From: Hyphomicrobiales bacterium
GTDB taxonomy: Bacteria > Pseudomonadota > Alphaproteobacteria > Rhizobiales > Aestuariivirgaceae
Assembly: GCA_013002595.1 (NCBI GenBank)
Contig: JABDJG010000268.1
Location: 1 to 10,691 of the forward strand
Direction: 5' to 3'
Length of the DNA stretch: 10,691 nucleotides
The notes under the pieces were generated by a model, which saw only the letters and a list, made by a program, of their open reading frames with translations, searched no databases and was not told the DNA's origin. This document shows positions 1 to 7,996 of the stretch, one piece after another (the stretch's first letter is position 1; each line of letters begins with the position of its first letter). The translations under genes were made by a program, and so were the position numbers.

Positions 1-66
1 ATACGAGGGTACCCTATGGGTGGTTGGCCGGGGGAGCGGGCCGGTGCCGATTGAACGCAGCGTGCT

Positions 67-1467
<1,401 letters not shown>

Positions 1468-1474
1468 GTTGCTG

Positions 1475-1478
1475 TCCT
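1475..1478 (-). promoter_or_regulatory. Ribosome binding site that fixes the ahcY start
   Basis: On the minus strand this reads AGGA, 7 nt before the ATG at 1467. It supports the 466-residue start over the upstream in-frame ATG at 1554, which has no comparable site and overlaps a candidate operator. Confidence 0.7.
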
Positions 1479-1518
1479 GCAGTTGATTGATTGTTGGATT
1501 GAAGCGTTGTCGGCGGCT

Positions 1519-1547
1519 GCTATAGCAGGCTGCGTGCACATTGGCAA
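1519..1547 (-). promoter_or_regulatory. Candidate sigma70 promoter of ahcY
   Basis: On the minus strand, TTGCCA (1547-1542, five of six bases of the consensus -35) is followed after 17 nt by TATAGC (1524-1519). TG stands one base before the -10 hexamer, an extended -10 arrangement. Transcription would begin near 1512, giving a leader of about 45 nt. The -10 lies inside a perfect 12-bp palindrome (1517-1528). The call rests on visual matching only. Confidence 0.45.
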
Positions 1548-1552
1548 TCGCC

Positions 1553-1572
1553 ATATAAAGCGATCTTTATAT
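1553..1572 (-). promoter_or_regulatory. 20-bp inverted repeat upstream of ahcY, SahR-like operator
   Basis: Perfect 8-bp arms ATATAAAG and CTTTATAT are separated by 4 bp, about 85 nt before the ahcY start and just upstream of the candidate -35. From memory, this AT-rich palindrome resembles the operator reported for SahR, an ArsR-family repressor of SAM-cycle genes in Proteobacteria that responds to S-adenosylhomocysteine. No sahR gene lies in this window, so the assignment is inference; the repeat itself is directly visible. Confidence 0.6.
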
Positions 1573-1581
1573 ACGGTAGCG

Positions 1582-1881
1582 TCAACTGTCGCGGTCTTCA
1601 CCGAACCGGTCGTCGACGAGTATCCGCAAGGCCTCCAGAGCCTGCATCGCCTGGTTGCCGGACACCTCGACATCGATTGTCGAGCCGCTTTGCGCACCCA
1701 GCATCATCAGCCCCATGATCGACGTTCCCGGAACGGTTTGACCGTCTTTGGTGACCAGAATGATGGCATCGAATTGCTCGGCGCATTTGACGAATTTCGC
1801 CGATGCTCTGGCATGAAGACCGCGGCTATTGGCAATTGTCATCCGGTCGCGAAAGGGCGCGGCGTCGTTTGTGTTGGCCAT
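1582..1881 (-). CDS. ptsH: HPr phosphocarrier protein of the phosphotransferase system
   Basis: Small cytosolic phosphocarrier (99 residues) that receives phosphate from Enzyme I (not encoded here) on a histidine and can be phosphorylated on a serine by HprK. The active-site motif GLHARASAKF places the catalytic His at residue 23; about nine extra N-terminal residues shift the numbering from the usual His15. GTSIMGLMML places the regulatory serine (equivalent of Ser46) at residue 54. The gene starts 5 nt after the EIIA-Man stop codon, so the two are almost certainly co-transcribed and perhaps translationally coupled. With hprK nearby and no EIIB or EIIC genes here, a regulatory rather than sugar-uptake role is likely, as known for alphaproteobacterial PTS sets. 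I cannot tell from sequence alone whether it is carbohydrate-type HPr or nitrogen-type NPr. Confidence 0.95.
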   Translation of the reverse strand: MANTNDAAPFRDRMTIANSRGLHARASAKFVKCAEQFDAIILVTKDGQTVPGTSIMGLMMLGAQSGSTIDVEVSGNQAMQALEALRILVDDRFGEDRDS

Positions 1882-1886
1882 TAAGC

Positions 1887-2285
1887 TCAGCCGTCCAATA
1901 ATTGGCTGGCGACGTGAATGTACTTGCGTCCAGCGACCTGTGCCTGTTCCAGGGCGTCGCTCAGACTGGCTTCAGGCCGCATGCTGGCAAGTTTGATCAG
2001 CATCGGCAGGTTGATGCCGGCAATGACCTCGATGCGTCCCTTTTCCATGAGCGAAATCGCCAGATTTGACGGGGTGCCGCCAAACATGTCGGTCAGTATG
2101 ATCACTCCGTCCTTGTTGTCGGCCCGGGCGACGGCCTCCAGGATGTCGGTCCGCCGGGCCTCCATATCGTCCTCAGGGCCGATCGAAATCGTCTCTATGT
2201 TCGATTGCTTGCCTACGACATGCTCCAGAGCGTTGAGAAACTCATCCGCCAGGCGACCATGCGTGACCAGTACAAGGCCAATCAT
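1887..2285 (-). CDS. PTS EIIA component, mannose family (regulatory type)
   Basis: A 132-residue single-domain EIIA of the mannose/fructose/sorbose family, which accepts phosphate from HPr. The N-terminal strand MIGLVLVTHG carries the phosphorylated His at residue 9, and TDMFGGTPSN at 65-74 is the second conserved family motif. No EIIB, EIIC or EIID gene is present, so the protein probably ends a regulatory phosphorelay instead of driving sugar import. Its known context in alphaproteobacteria is beside hprK and ptsH. The ATG at 2285 has GAGGGA at 2295-2300, 9 nt upstream. A 108-nt stretch (2286-2393) separates it from hprK. I found no gene or convincing promoter there, only an 8-bp palindrome at 2368-2375. 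Such proteins are variously called ManX, PtsM or PTS IIA, so no symbol is given. Confidence 0.93.
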   Translation of the reverse strand: MIGLVLVTHGRLADEFLNALEHVVGKQSNIETISIGPEDDMEARRTDILEAVARADNKDGVIILTDMFGGTPSNLAISLMEKGRIEVIAGINLPMLIKLASMRPEASLSDALEQAQVAGRKYIHVASQLLDG

Positions 2286-2393
2286 GCCAGTTGTTCCCTC
2301 TTTATTGCGTTCGACATTCTTGATATTCGCCAGCGCCAGACAGTCTTCGCAATGATTGTCAGACTATCGATATCGCGGCTCTCGAACAACCTC

Positions 2394-2882
2394 TTAGCAG
2401 TGACTATCCAAGGTTCCGCGTAAGACCGCCTGCAATCCAGATCGCACGCGCGCCGGCGCCGATGGCTGGCTCGCATCGACCTCGATGATGGCAACCGATA
2501 CGCCGAGTTCTTCAAAGGTGGTGCCGGGCTCCTCGGGCTGCCGCTCGATGGACGATTGCGGCATGAGCTTCACAACGAGCGCCAATGGTGCCTCGGCCAG
2601 ATACGGACACTTGAGGATCCCGATGCCCCTGACTTCGATCAGACCGGCGAGCGCGGCAGCCGGCGACGCGGTCAGGCTATTGGAACGGCGGGCAAGCACG
2701 ATCTGGTCATCACCAACGAGCATGCCTTTCATCTGCTGATCACCCAGACCGAAGCCAGGCTCATCGATTAGCCGGAGCGCCAGATCGGATTTGCCGCTGC
2801 CTGGTGGGCCGATCAACATGACGCCCTGTCCATCGATCGCCACGCAGGTTGCATGCAGTTGCCTGGTGTCGGTATCGCTCAC
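2394..2882 (-). CDS. hprK: HPr kinase/phosphorylase, short alphaproteobacterial form
   Basis: Bifunctional enzyme that phosphorylates HPr on its regulatory serine and removes that phosphate. The 162-residue protein consists only of the catalytic domain; the N-terminal domain of the roughly 310-residue Firmicutes enzyme is absent, as is usual in alphaproteobacteria. Walker A GPPGSGKS is at 25-32, the acidic pair Asp58-Asp59 lies in LVGDDQI, and the family signature EVRGIGIL is at 83-90. The start is GTG at 2882, 8 nt after the chvG stop codon, so translation is probably coupled to chvG; the ribosome binding site is weak. The substrate HPr is encoded two genes downstream. Placement behind a sensor kinase suggests that envelope signalling and PTS-based carbon control share an expression unit. 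Confidence 0.93.
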   Translation of the reverse strand: MSDTDTRQLHATCVAIDGQGVMLIGPPGSGKSDLALRLIDEPGFGLGDQQMKGMLVGDDQIVLARRSNSLTASPAAALAGLIEVRGIGILKCPYLAEAPLALVVKLMPQSSIERQPEEPGTTFEELGVSVAIIEVDASQPSAPARVRSGLQAVLRGTLDSHC

Positions 2883-2890
2883 TGGCTCGC

Positions 2891-4699
2891 TTAGCTCGAA
2901 CGCCGCCGGGTGTGCAGTGCGGGAATGCGCACACTGAATGTCGCGCCGAGTATCTGGCGGTCGCCCGCATCAGGTCCCGCCTTGTAACGGTTCTGTGCCC
3001 ATATGCGGCCACGGTATGCTTCGACGATCTGTTTGGAAATGCTCAAGCCAAGGCCCGAGTTCTTGCCGAACGAGCCCTCTGGGCGATCCGTATAGAAGCG
3101 CTCGAAAATCTTTTCCATATTCTCCTCTGGAATACCGGGACCGCTGTCCTCAACCAGATACTCAACGAACCCCTGATCGCGCCGCAGCTTGACGCTTACG
3201 GTCGATCCTGGCGGGCTGAACGACACCGCATTCTCGATCAGATTGCGCGCCACCTGCCCGAGCCGGCTGTCGTGACCACGAACCAGGTATGCATATTCGT
3301 GTGGAACACCAGCTGGTGGCGGCTCGATGGTAAGGGTAACCTGTGCCCGGTCGTCAGAGCCGGTTTCATTGCTTATCGAGACGAACGTCTCCAGCAGCAA
3401 CTCAAGGTCGACCGGATCAGCCTTGGCGCGCACAAGTTCGGCATCAAGCCTTGAGGCATCCGAAATATCGGTTATCAGCCGGTCAAGCCGCTTCACGTCA
3501 TCGGTGACAATTTGCACGAGCCGATCACGTTGCTCGGGCGTCCTGGCATAATCGAAGGTTTCTACGGCGCTGCGCAATGAGGTGAGGGGGTTCTTCAATT
3601 CATGCGAAACATCTGCTGCGAACGCCTCGATCGCATCGATCCTGTTGTAAAGCGAATCGGTCATGTCGCGCAGTGATCCGGACAGATGCCCGACTTCATC
3701 CCGGCGCGCTGAAAAATCGGGGATCTCGACCCTGTTGTTGATGCCGCGCCGCACTCCTTCAGCCGATGCAGAAAGCCGCCTGATCGGCTCGGCAATATGA
3801 CTGGCCAGCGCAACAGACAAAAGAACCGCCACAAGACCGGCAATCAGGAAGGTAAAGAACACGATACGCCGTTCATTTCGCAGCACCTCATCGATCTCAC
3901 CGCCCTTGGTGGACAGGACCAGCGATCCCAAAACCGCCCGGAAACGCTGGATCGGAACCGCCACAGACACAATAATCTCATTGGTCTGGTTGACCCGCAC
4001 AACACTCACCGAGGCGCCGTTCAGCGAAGCCGTGACCTCGGCAAACTCCTTGCCGTTCTCCAGTCCGTATTCTTTTTGCAGCGGGTAATCGTTGGCAAAA
4101 AACCAGTCATTCAGCGCATACCACCATTTGGTCAAGAATGATTCGCCCGGTTGATCGATCGGCGGCAGGTCAACCCTGAGAATGTCACCGCGGCCATAGA
4201 AATACCGGCTGTCGACCACCAGAAGGCCTTCACGGTCATATATCCTTGCCCGGGTGTCGGTGGTGCGCACCAGCCGGCGCAGGACCGGGCCTGCCTGCTC
4301 CGGCCGGATCAGGAATTCAAGGTTACGCAGGGCGTCCAGATCAACCTTGGCATCCTCGCCCAGCTGCTGCTCGAGCAGTTTGTCAGGGTCGATAACAATT
4401 CGCCCGGTGTCGATGGTTGCTGAAGACGACACGGCTGCCGCCATGATGCGCCCTTGTGTCATCAGGCTCTCGACACGGGCATCGATCAGGCTTTCGCGCG
4501 ATTGATTGAAGTAAAGGATACCGGCGACAAGAATGACCAGTCCGACAAAATTGATCAGAATGATGCGACTGGTCAGCCGTGCGGGCGCCAGGCGGCTCAG
4601 CCAGTAGAACGGGCCGCGGGTCGCGGTTCCATCGTCTGCCGGCTTCTCAGACCCGCGACTGCGCGCCGGCTGAGCATCCATGTCAACATTCGCTACCAT
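2891..4699 (-). CDS. chvG: ChvG/ExoS/BvrS-type sensor histidine kinase
   Basis: Inner-membrane sensor of the ChvG-ChvI system (ExoS-ChvI, BvrS-BvrR), which controls envelope, exopolysaccharide, motility and acid-stress genes; in rhizobia it is held in check by periplasmic ExoR. The 602 residues comprise a cytosolic N-terminus, a first membrane segment around 44-64, a periplasmic sensing region around 65-278, a second membrane segment around 279-300, HAMP around 301-354, and the dimerisation/phosphoacceptor helix with His366 in DVSHELKNPL. The ATPase domain follows, with the N box around 486-495 (NLIENAVSFS), DSGPGI at 518-523 and GLGLS at 549-553. All catalytic motifs are intact. The ATG at 4699 has GGA 6 nt upstream; an internal Met at residue 7 is the alternative. 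Unlike a tight pair, it is separated from chvI by 368 nt holding a large palindromic element, with a terminator-like hairpin and promoter-like sequence just before chvG. Confidence 0.96.
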   Translation of the reverse strand: MVANVDMDAQPARSRGSEKPADDGTATRGPFYWLSRLAPARLTSRIILINFVGLVILVAGILYFNQSRESLIDARVESLMTQGRIMAAAVSSSATIDTGRIVIDPDKLLEQQLGEDAKVDLDALRNLEFLIRPEQAGPVLRRLVRTTDTRARIYDREGLLVVDSRYFYGRGDILRVDLPPIDQPGESFLTKWWYALNDWFFANDYPLQKEYGLENGKEFAEVTASLNGASVSVVRVNQTNEIIVSVAVPIQRFRAVLGSLVLSTKGGEIDEVLRNERRIVFFTFLIAGLVAVLLSVALASHIAEPIRRLSASAEGVRRGINNRVEIPDFSARRDEVGHLSGSLRDMTDSLYNRIDAIEAFAADVSHELKNPLTSLRSAVETFDYARTPEQRDRLVQIVTDDVKRLDRLITDISDASRLDAELVRAKADPVDLELLLETFVSISNETGSDDRAQVTLTIEPPPAGVPHEYAYLVRGHDSRLGQVARNLIENAVSFSPPGSTVSVKLRRDQGFVEYLVEDSGPGIPEENMEKIFERFYTDRPEGSFGKNSGLGLSISKQIVEAYRGRIWAQNRYKAGPDAGDRQILGATFSVRIPALHTRRRSS

Positions 4700-4745
4700 T
4701 CGGTTCCAGCGCTAATCCGCAATCCGGCCAAATTCAACAACCCTG

Positions 4746-4754
4746 ATTGTAGCA
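4746..4754 (-). promoter_or_regulatory. Possible chvG promoter (extended -10)
   Basis: On the minus strand this reads TGCTACAAT: an extended -10 with five of six bases of TATAAT. Transcription would begin near 4739, about 40 nt before the chvG ATG. No good -35 hexamer is visible at the right distance. If real, it would let chvG be transcribed independently of chvI, past the palindromic element. Confidence 0.3.
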
Positions 4755-4772
4755 GATTGTTGGGAAAAGTAA

Positions 4773-4787
4773 GAGTGCGGCGCACTC
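4773..4787 (-). terminator. Terminator-like hairpin between chvI and chvG
   Basis: Perfect 6-bp arms GAGTGC and GCACTC enclose a 3-nt loop. On the minus strand they are followed by CTTACTTTTCCC, a loose T-rich tract. It lies downstream of chvI and of the large palindromic element, and upstream of chvG. It could be a weak or conditional terminator. The short stem and interrupted T-run keep confidence low. Confidence 0.3.
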
Positions 4788-4795
4788 AAACGGTT

Positions 4796-5064
4796 AGGGT
4801 GTGGTGACCATATCAGGTGTGGGTTTGATTTCGCATAAATCGTTCAATAGCAAGGCTTGGTCCGCCGCACAGGGTTGCCCCGTTGCAAGGACTAAGCCGC
4901 GGTTAGTGGACGATTTAGGCAAAACCCTTGCGGGCGGGCCATATTTTGGCGCTTTTTGCGGAAAATCCGGCTTGAAGGCGGTGAGCCTACGGCGCCGGAT
5001 TTTCCACAAAAATCATTCAAAATATGGCCCGTCAAACCCACGCCTGAAATGGTCACCACACCCT
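4796..5064. repeat. 269-nt three-armed palindromic element between chvI and chvG
   Basis: Outer arms 4796-4828 and 5032-5064 are inverted repeats matching at 31 of 33 positions. Inside are two further stem-loops. Arm A pairs 4833-4843 with 4910-4920 (one mismatch), and 4854-4863 with 4889-4898 (9 of 10). Arm B pairs 4936-4971 with 4994-5030 (31 pairs, one small asymmetric bulge, one mismatch); its 22-nt loop holds a small AGGC/GCCT hairpin. Together they make a three-way junction. No credible protein is encoded. The element ends 3 bp beyond the chvI stop codon, leaving the ChvI C-terminus intact. I see no clear target-site duplication. Possible identities are a MITE-like or palindromic mobile repeat, a structured RNA within the chvI-chvG transcript, or a processing or attenuation site. 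The structure is seen directly; the identity is unknown. Confidence 0.85.
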
Positions 5065-5067
5065 GGC

Positions 5068-5778
5068 TCAGGATTCCTTGAAGCGATAACCGACGCCATA
5101 AAGCGTCTCGATGGCATCGAAGCTGTTATCGACGACTTTGAATTTCTTGCGCAACCGCTTGATGTGGCTGTCGATGGTGCGGTCGTCGACATAAACCTGA
5201 TCGTCATAGGCCGCATCCATGAGCGAATCGCGGCTTTTGACGATGCCCGGGCGCTGCGCAAGCGCCTGCAGGATCAAGAACTCGGTCACCGTCAGGGTCA
5301 CCGGCCTGCCGCCCCAGGTACACGAGTGCCTGTCCGGGTCCATCACCAGCTGGCCGCGCTCGATAGCCCGTGAGGCTTCGGTCTGAACCGCGGCCGCGTC
5401 GCGCGGTTGCGCCCGGCGCAGGACCGCCTTGACCCGTTCAACCAGTAATCTTTGCGAGAACGGTTTGCGGATGAAATCATCAGCGCCCATCTTGAGGCCG
5501 AAAAGCTCATCGATTTCATCGTCTTTCGAGGTCAGGAACACCACCGGCAGGTCACTGCGCTGGCGCAGCCTGCGCAGCAGTTCCATACCGTCCATGCGGG
5601 GCATCTTTATGTCAAAGATGGCCATATCCGGCGGATTGTCTTCCAGCCCCTGCAGAGCAGCCACGCCGTCCGTATAGGTTTGAGTCTGATAACCTTCGGC
5701 CTCTAGCGCCATACTGACGGAGGTAAGGATGTGGCGGTCATCATCGACGAGTGCGATCTTCGGCATCTTTTTACCCAT
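5068..5778 (-). CDS. chvI: ChvI/BvrR-type response regulator (OmpR family)
   Basis: Cytosolic DNA-binding response regulator that takes phosphate from ChvG. The 236 residues hold a receiver domain (about 5-122) with acidic pocket DDD at 12-14, phospho-accepting Asp56 in FDIKMPRMDG, the switch Thr83 and Lys105. A winged-helix OmpR/PhoB output domain follows at about 137-235 and ends in TLYGVGYRFKES. The protein matches my memory of ChvI from rhizobia closely, especially the DDEIDELFGLKMGADDFIRK stretch. The ATG at 5778 is preferred over Met5 because GAGGA (5790-5794) lies 11 nt upstream; rhizobial homologues often start near Met5, so this is not certain. A 26-bp near-palindrome lies 70-96 nt upstream. 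It is divergent from pckA across a 568-nt region. Confidence 0.96.
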   Translation of the reverse strand: MGKKMPKIALVDDDRHILTSVSMALEAEGYQTQTYTDGVAALQGLEDNPPDMAIFDIKMPRMDGMELLRRLRQRSDLPVVFLTSKDDEIDELFGLKMGADDFIRKPFSQRLLVERVKAVLRRAQPRDAAAVQTEASRAIERGQLVMDPDRHSCTWGGRPVTLTVTEFLILQALAQRPGIVKSRDSLMDAAYDDQVYVDDRTIDSHIKRLRKKFKVVDNSFDAIETLYGVGYRFKES

Positions 5779-6346
5779 GGCAATTTAATTCCTCGAGCGC
5801 TCTACGCTTTGAACTGGTGTAAATTGTGGCGGGGCAAAAAGCTCCACACAGACAGATCTGCTGAGATCTGCCTGCGCCGCCGTCCGATAAGGCCAGAATA
5901 TGGAGGTTCAACATGGCAAACTCAAGGATTCTGCCTAATTTTACCGATTCACCATGTTAGACGAATTGATAATCCCTGGTTTTCGGGGCGGTCTGCTGAG
6001 GTTCAGATTGTGGCGTTTGCAAGGCCTGTTTGCCCAAAAAAAGCACCTTGGGCGGCTTGGAATGCCCGGCAGATGTTTGTTAGGCAATTTCACACAATGG
6101 TGGATACTCGGCAGCCATTTGCTTGCAGTCACCCCACGGTTTCCGTAACTATGCGGCCATAATGGGCCGATCGAGTTTCCGGTCCACTACGGGAACGGGA
6201 GCGAATGAGGGGTCAATTTGCCGATTTGGCACTTTTCCTATTGGCCAGGCTCCATTCAGGCCGAGCGCAGGTGTGCGTTCGGGCATTGTTTGCATTGCGA
6301 CACTGATTGTGCTGCATCTGGATAAAAGACAATAGGGAACGAATAC
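5779..6346. other. 568-nt divergent chvI-pckA regulatory region without a gene
   Basis: No open frame here looks like a real protein. Visible structure: the near-palindrome at 5849-5874 (listed separately) and a hairpin with arms GCCCAA (6032-6037) and TTGGGC (6048-6053) around a 10-nt A-rich loop. A repeated GCATTG occurs just before pckA (around 6285-6300), and the pckA ribosome binding site AGGGA is at 6334-6338. I could not settle on a convincing -35/-10 pair for either gene. In rhizobia pckA is regulated by carbon source, partly through the LacI-type PckR; I do not recognise a clear PckR site. An unannotated small RNA cannot be excluded. Confidence 0.5.
5849..5874. promoter_or_regulatory. 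26-bp near-palindrome upstream of chvI
   Basis: Core arms CAGATCT (5853-5859) and AGATCTG (5864-5870) are perfect with a 4-bp spacer. After one mismatch the symmetry continues with CAG and CTG, giving 11-nt arms with 10 matches. It lies 70-96 nt before the chvI start and could be an operator (including autoregulation) or a hairpin in the chvI leader. GATCTG also occurs as a 10-bp-spaced direct repeat here. Confidence 0.45.
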
Positions 6347-7945
6347 GTGACTCAATCCAATACCGCGGATCGGAACGGCAGCATCGCTGCAACCGGTCTG
6401 ACTGGTCTTGCCAAGGTTCACTACAACTTGAGCTCTGACGAGCTCTACGACATGTCGGTCGAGTTGGGCGAGGGCAAAGCGCTGTCTGCAGGACCTTTGG
6501 CGGTCACCACTGGCAAGCACACCGGCCGGTCTGCCACCGATAAGTTCATCGTGCGTGATGCGCTTACCGAGAACACGGTCTGGTGGGACAACAACGCGGC
6601 CATGGACCCGGCGCAATTCGATCAATTGCACACCGACATGATCGCCCATGCCAGGGGCATGACACTTTTCGTGCAGGACCTGTACGGCGGCGCCGATCCG
6701 GCAAACCGGATCAAGGTGCGTGTCGTTACCGAGTTCGCCTGGCACGCGCTGTTCATCCGGTATCTGTTGCGCCGTCCCGAGGCAAGTGAACTGGACGGAT
6801 TCGAACCAGGCCTCACCATCATCGACCTGCCCAGCTTCAAGGCTGACCCTGGCCGCCATGGCACACGCACCCAAACGGTCGTTGCCGGCAACTTGAGCAA
6901 ACAGTTGGTGCTGATCGGTGATACCGAATATGCCGGCGAAATGAAGAAGTCGGTCTTTGGAATATTGAACTTCCTGTTGCCCGAACGCGGCATCATGCCA
7001 ATGCATTGTTCCGCCAATGCCGGCAGCGATGGCACTTCGGCCCTGTTCTTTGGCCTGTCCGGCACCGGCAAGACCACGTTGTCGTCGGATGCATCACGAG
7101 AATTGATCGGCGATGATGAACACGGCTGGTCCGAGAACGGCATCTTCAACTTTGAAGGCGGCTGTTATGCCAAGACCTTCAAACTGTCGGCCAAAGCCGA
7201 GCCGGAGATCTATGCAACGACCCAGCGCAAGGGATCATTGCTTGAAAACGTGATGGTTGACCCTGCAACCGGTGAAGCCGATTTCGATGACGGCACACTG
7301 ACCGAGAATGGCCGTGTCGCATACCCGATGCATTTCATCAGCAATGCGTCCGAAACCGGCACCGCGCCGCACCCCAAAAACCTGATCATGCTGACCGCCG
7401 ATGCCTTCAGTGTACTGCCGCCGATCGCCCGGCTGACACCGGCACAGGCGATGTATCACTTCCTGTCCGGTTATACGGCCAAGGTCGCCGGTACCGAAAA
7501 GGGCGTTGCCGGCACCCAGGCGACATTCTCAACCTGTTTCGGCGCCCCGTTTATGCCGCGCCATCCAAGCGTTTATGGCAACCTCCTGAAAGATCTGATT
7601 GCCAGGCACAACGTTACCTGCTGGCTGGTCAACACCGGTTGGACCGGTGGTCCGTACGGCGAAGGCCATCGCATGCCGATCCAGGCGACCAGGGCCCTCC
7701 TGGCCGCCGCTCTCGATGGCAGCCTGGTCAAAGCTGGAATGCGCACGGATCCCTATTTCGGATTTGAGGTTCCAACGACAATTGCAAATATCGACGACAA
7801 GATCCTCAACCCGCGCAAGACCTGGGCCGACGCTGAGGCCTATGATGCCCAGGCCGTCAAGCTCGTCGGCATGTTCATTGAAAACTTTGCCAAATTCGAG
7901 GACCACGTCGAAGCCGACGTTATGTCGGCAGCGCCGGCTGCTTGA
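6347..7945 (+). CDS. pckA: Phosphoenolpyruvate carboxykinase (ATP)
   Basis: Cytosolic enzyme converting oxaloacetate and ATP to phosphoenolpyruvate, CO2 and ADP, the first committed step of gluconeogenesis from TCA-cycle substrates. The 532 residues are close to the size of rhizobial PckA. Features: substrate-binding GKHTGRSATDKF at 56-67 (Arg61), EYAGEMKKSVF at 194-204, kinase-1a/Walker A GLSGTGKT at 236-243, and metal-binding GDDEHGW at 255-261. The P-loop together with the EYAGEMKKSVF motif marks the ATP-dependent, not GTP-dependent, family. The start is GTG, with AGGGA at 6334-6338, 8 nt upstream; no ATG competes. It is divergent from chvI, an arrangement shared by many Hyphomicrobiales, and convergent with the next gene, with a hairpin between them. 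Confidence 0.97.
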   Translation: MTQSNTADRNGSIAATGLTGLAKVHYNLSSDELYDMSVELGEGKALSAGPLAVTTGKHTGRSATDKFIVRDALTENTVWWDNNAAMDPAQFDQLHTDMIAHARGMTLFVQDLYGGADPANRIKVRVVTEFAWHALFIRYLLRRPEASELDGFEPGLTIIDLPSFKADPGRHGTRTQTVVAGNLSKQLVLIGDTEYAGEMKKSVFGILNFLLPERGIMPMHCSANAGSDGTSALFFGLSGTGKTTLSSDASRELIGDDEHGWSENGIFNFEGGCYAKTFKLSAKAEPEIYATTQRKGSLLENVMVDPATGEADFDDGTLTENGRVAYPMHFISNASETGTAPHPKNLIMLTADAFSVLPPIARLTPAQAMYHFLSGYTAKVAGTEKGVAGTQATFSTCFGAPFMPRHPSVYGNLLKDLIARHNVTCWLVNTGWTGGPYGEGHRMPIQATRALLAAALDGSLVKAGMRTDPYFGFEVPTTIANIDDKILNPRKTWADAEAYDAQAVKLVGMFIENFAKFEDHVEADVMSAAPAA

Positions 7946-7955
7946 GCGACTGAAA

Positions 7956-7976
7956 ACGGCGCCGGCCCGGTGCCGT
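7956..7976. terminator. Bidirectional terminator between pckA and the 91-aa gene
   Basis: Arms ACGGCGCC and GGTGCCGT pair over 8 positions (one G-U type) around the loop GGCCC. It starts 11 nt after the pckA stop. The plus strand continues with ATTCTT; the minus strand continues with TTTC after the terminal GCCGT, giving a short T-run in that direction. Its place between convergent genes fits a shared intrinsic terminator. Confidence 0.55.
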
Positions 7977-7996
7977 ATTCTTGACTCTACAAATAC

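Noticed and set aside
1468..1554. N-terminal extension of AhcY starting at the ATG at 1554
   Set aside because: The extra 29 residues do not resemble the family, the ATG lies in the candidate operator, and a ribosome binding site correctly precedes the ATG at 1467.
1468..1581. SAH or SAM riboswitch before ahcY
   Set aside because: The leader predicted from the promoter is only about 45 nt and I see no conserved pseudoknot elements; the inverted repeat looks like a DNA operator instead.
4796..5064. CRISPR array or insertion sequence in the chvI-chvG gap
   Set aside because: The repeats are inverted and nested instead of direct and regularly spaced, and no transposase-like frame is present.
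4801..5373. 190-codon plus-strand open frame across the chvI-chvG gap
   Set aside because: It runs through the palindromic element and antisense to chvI, and shows no domain or credible start.
5731..6162. 143-codon plus-strand open frame in the chvI-pckA region
   Set aside because: It begins inside chvI on the opposite strand, its composition looks random, and it has no ribosome binding site.
6219..6240. TGCC/GGCA hairpin followed by a T-run upstream of pckA as an attenuator
   Set aside because: The stem has only about four pairs and no alternative antiterminator is visible.
6149..7006. 285-codon open frame on the minus strand opposite pckA
   Set aside because: It is antisense to a clear pckA coding sequence and its translation has no recognisable domain; it is a by-product of the GC-rich codon pattern.
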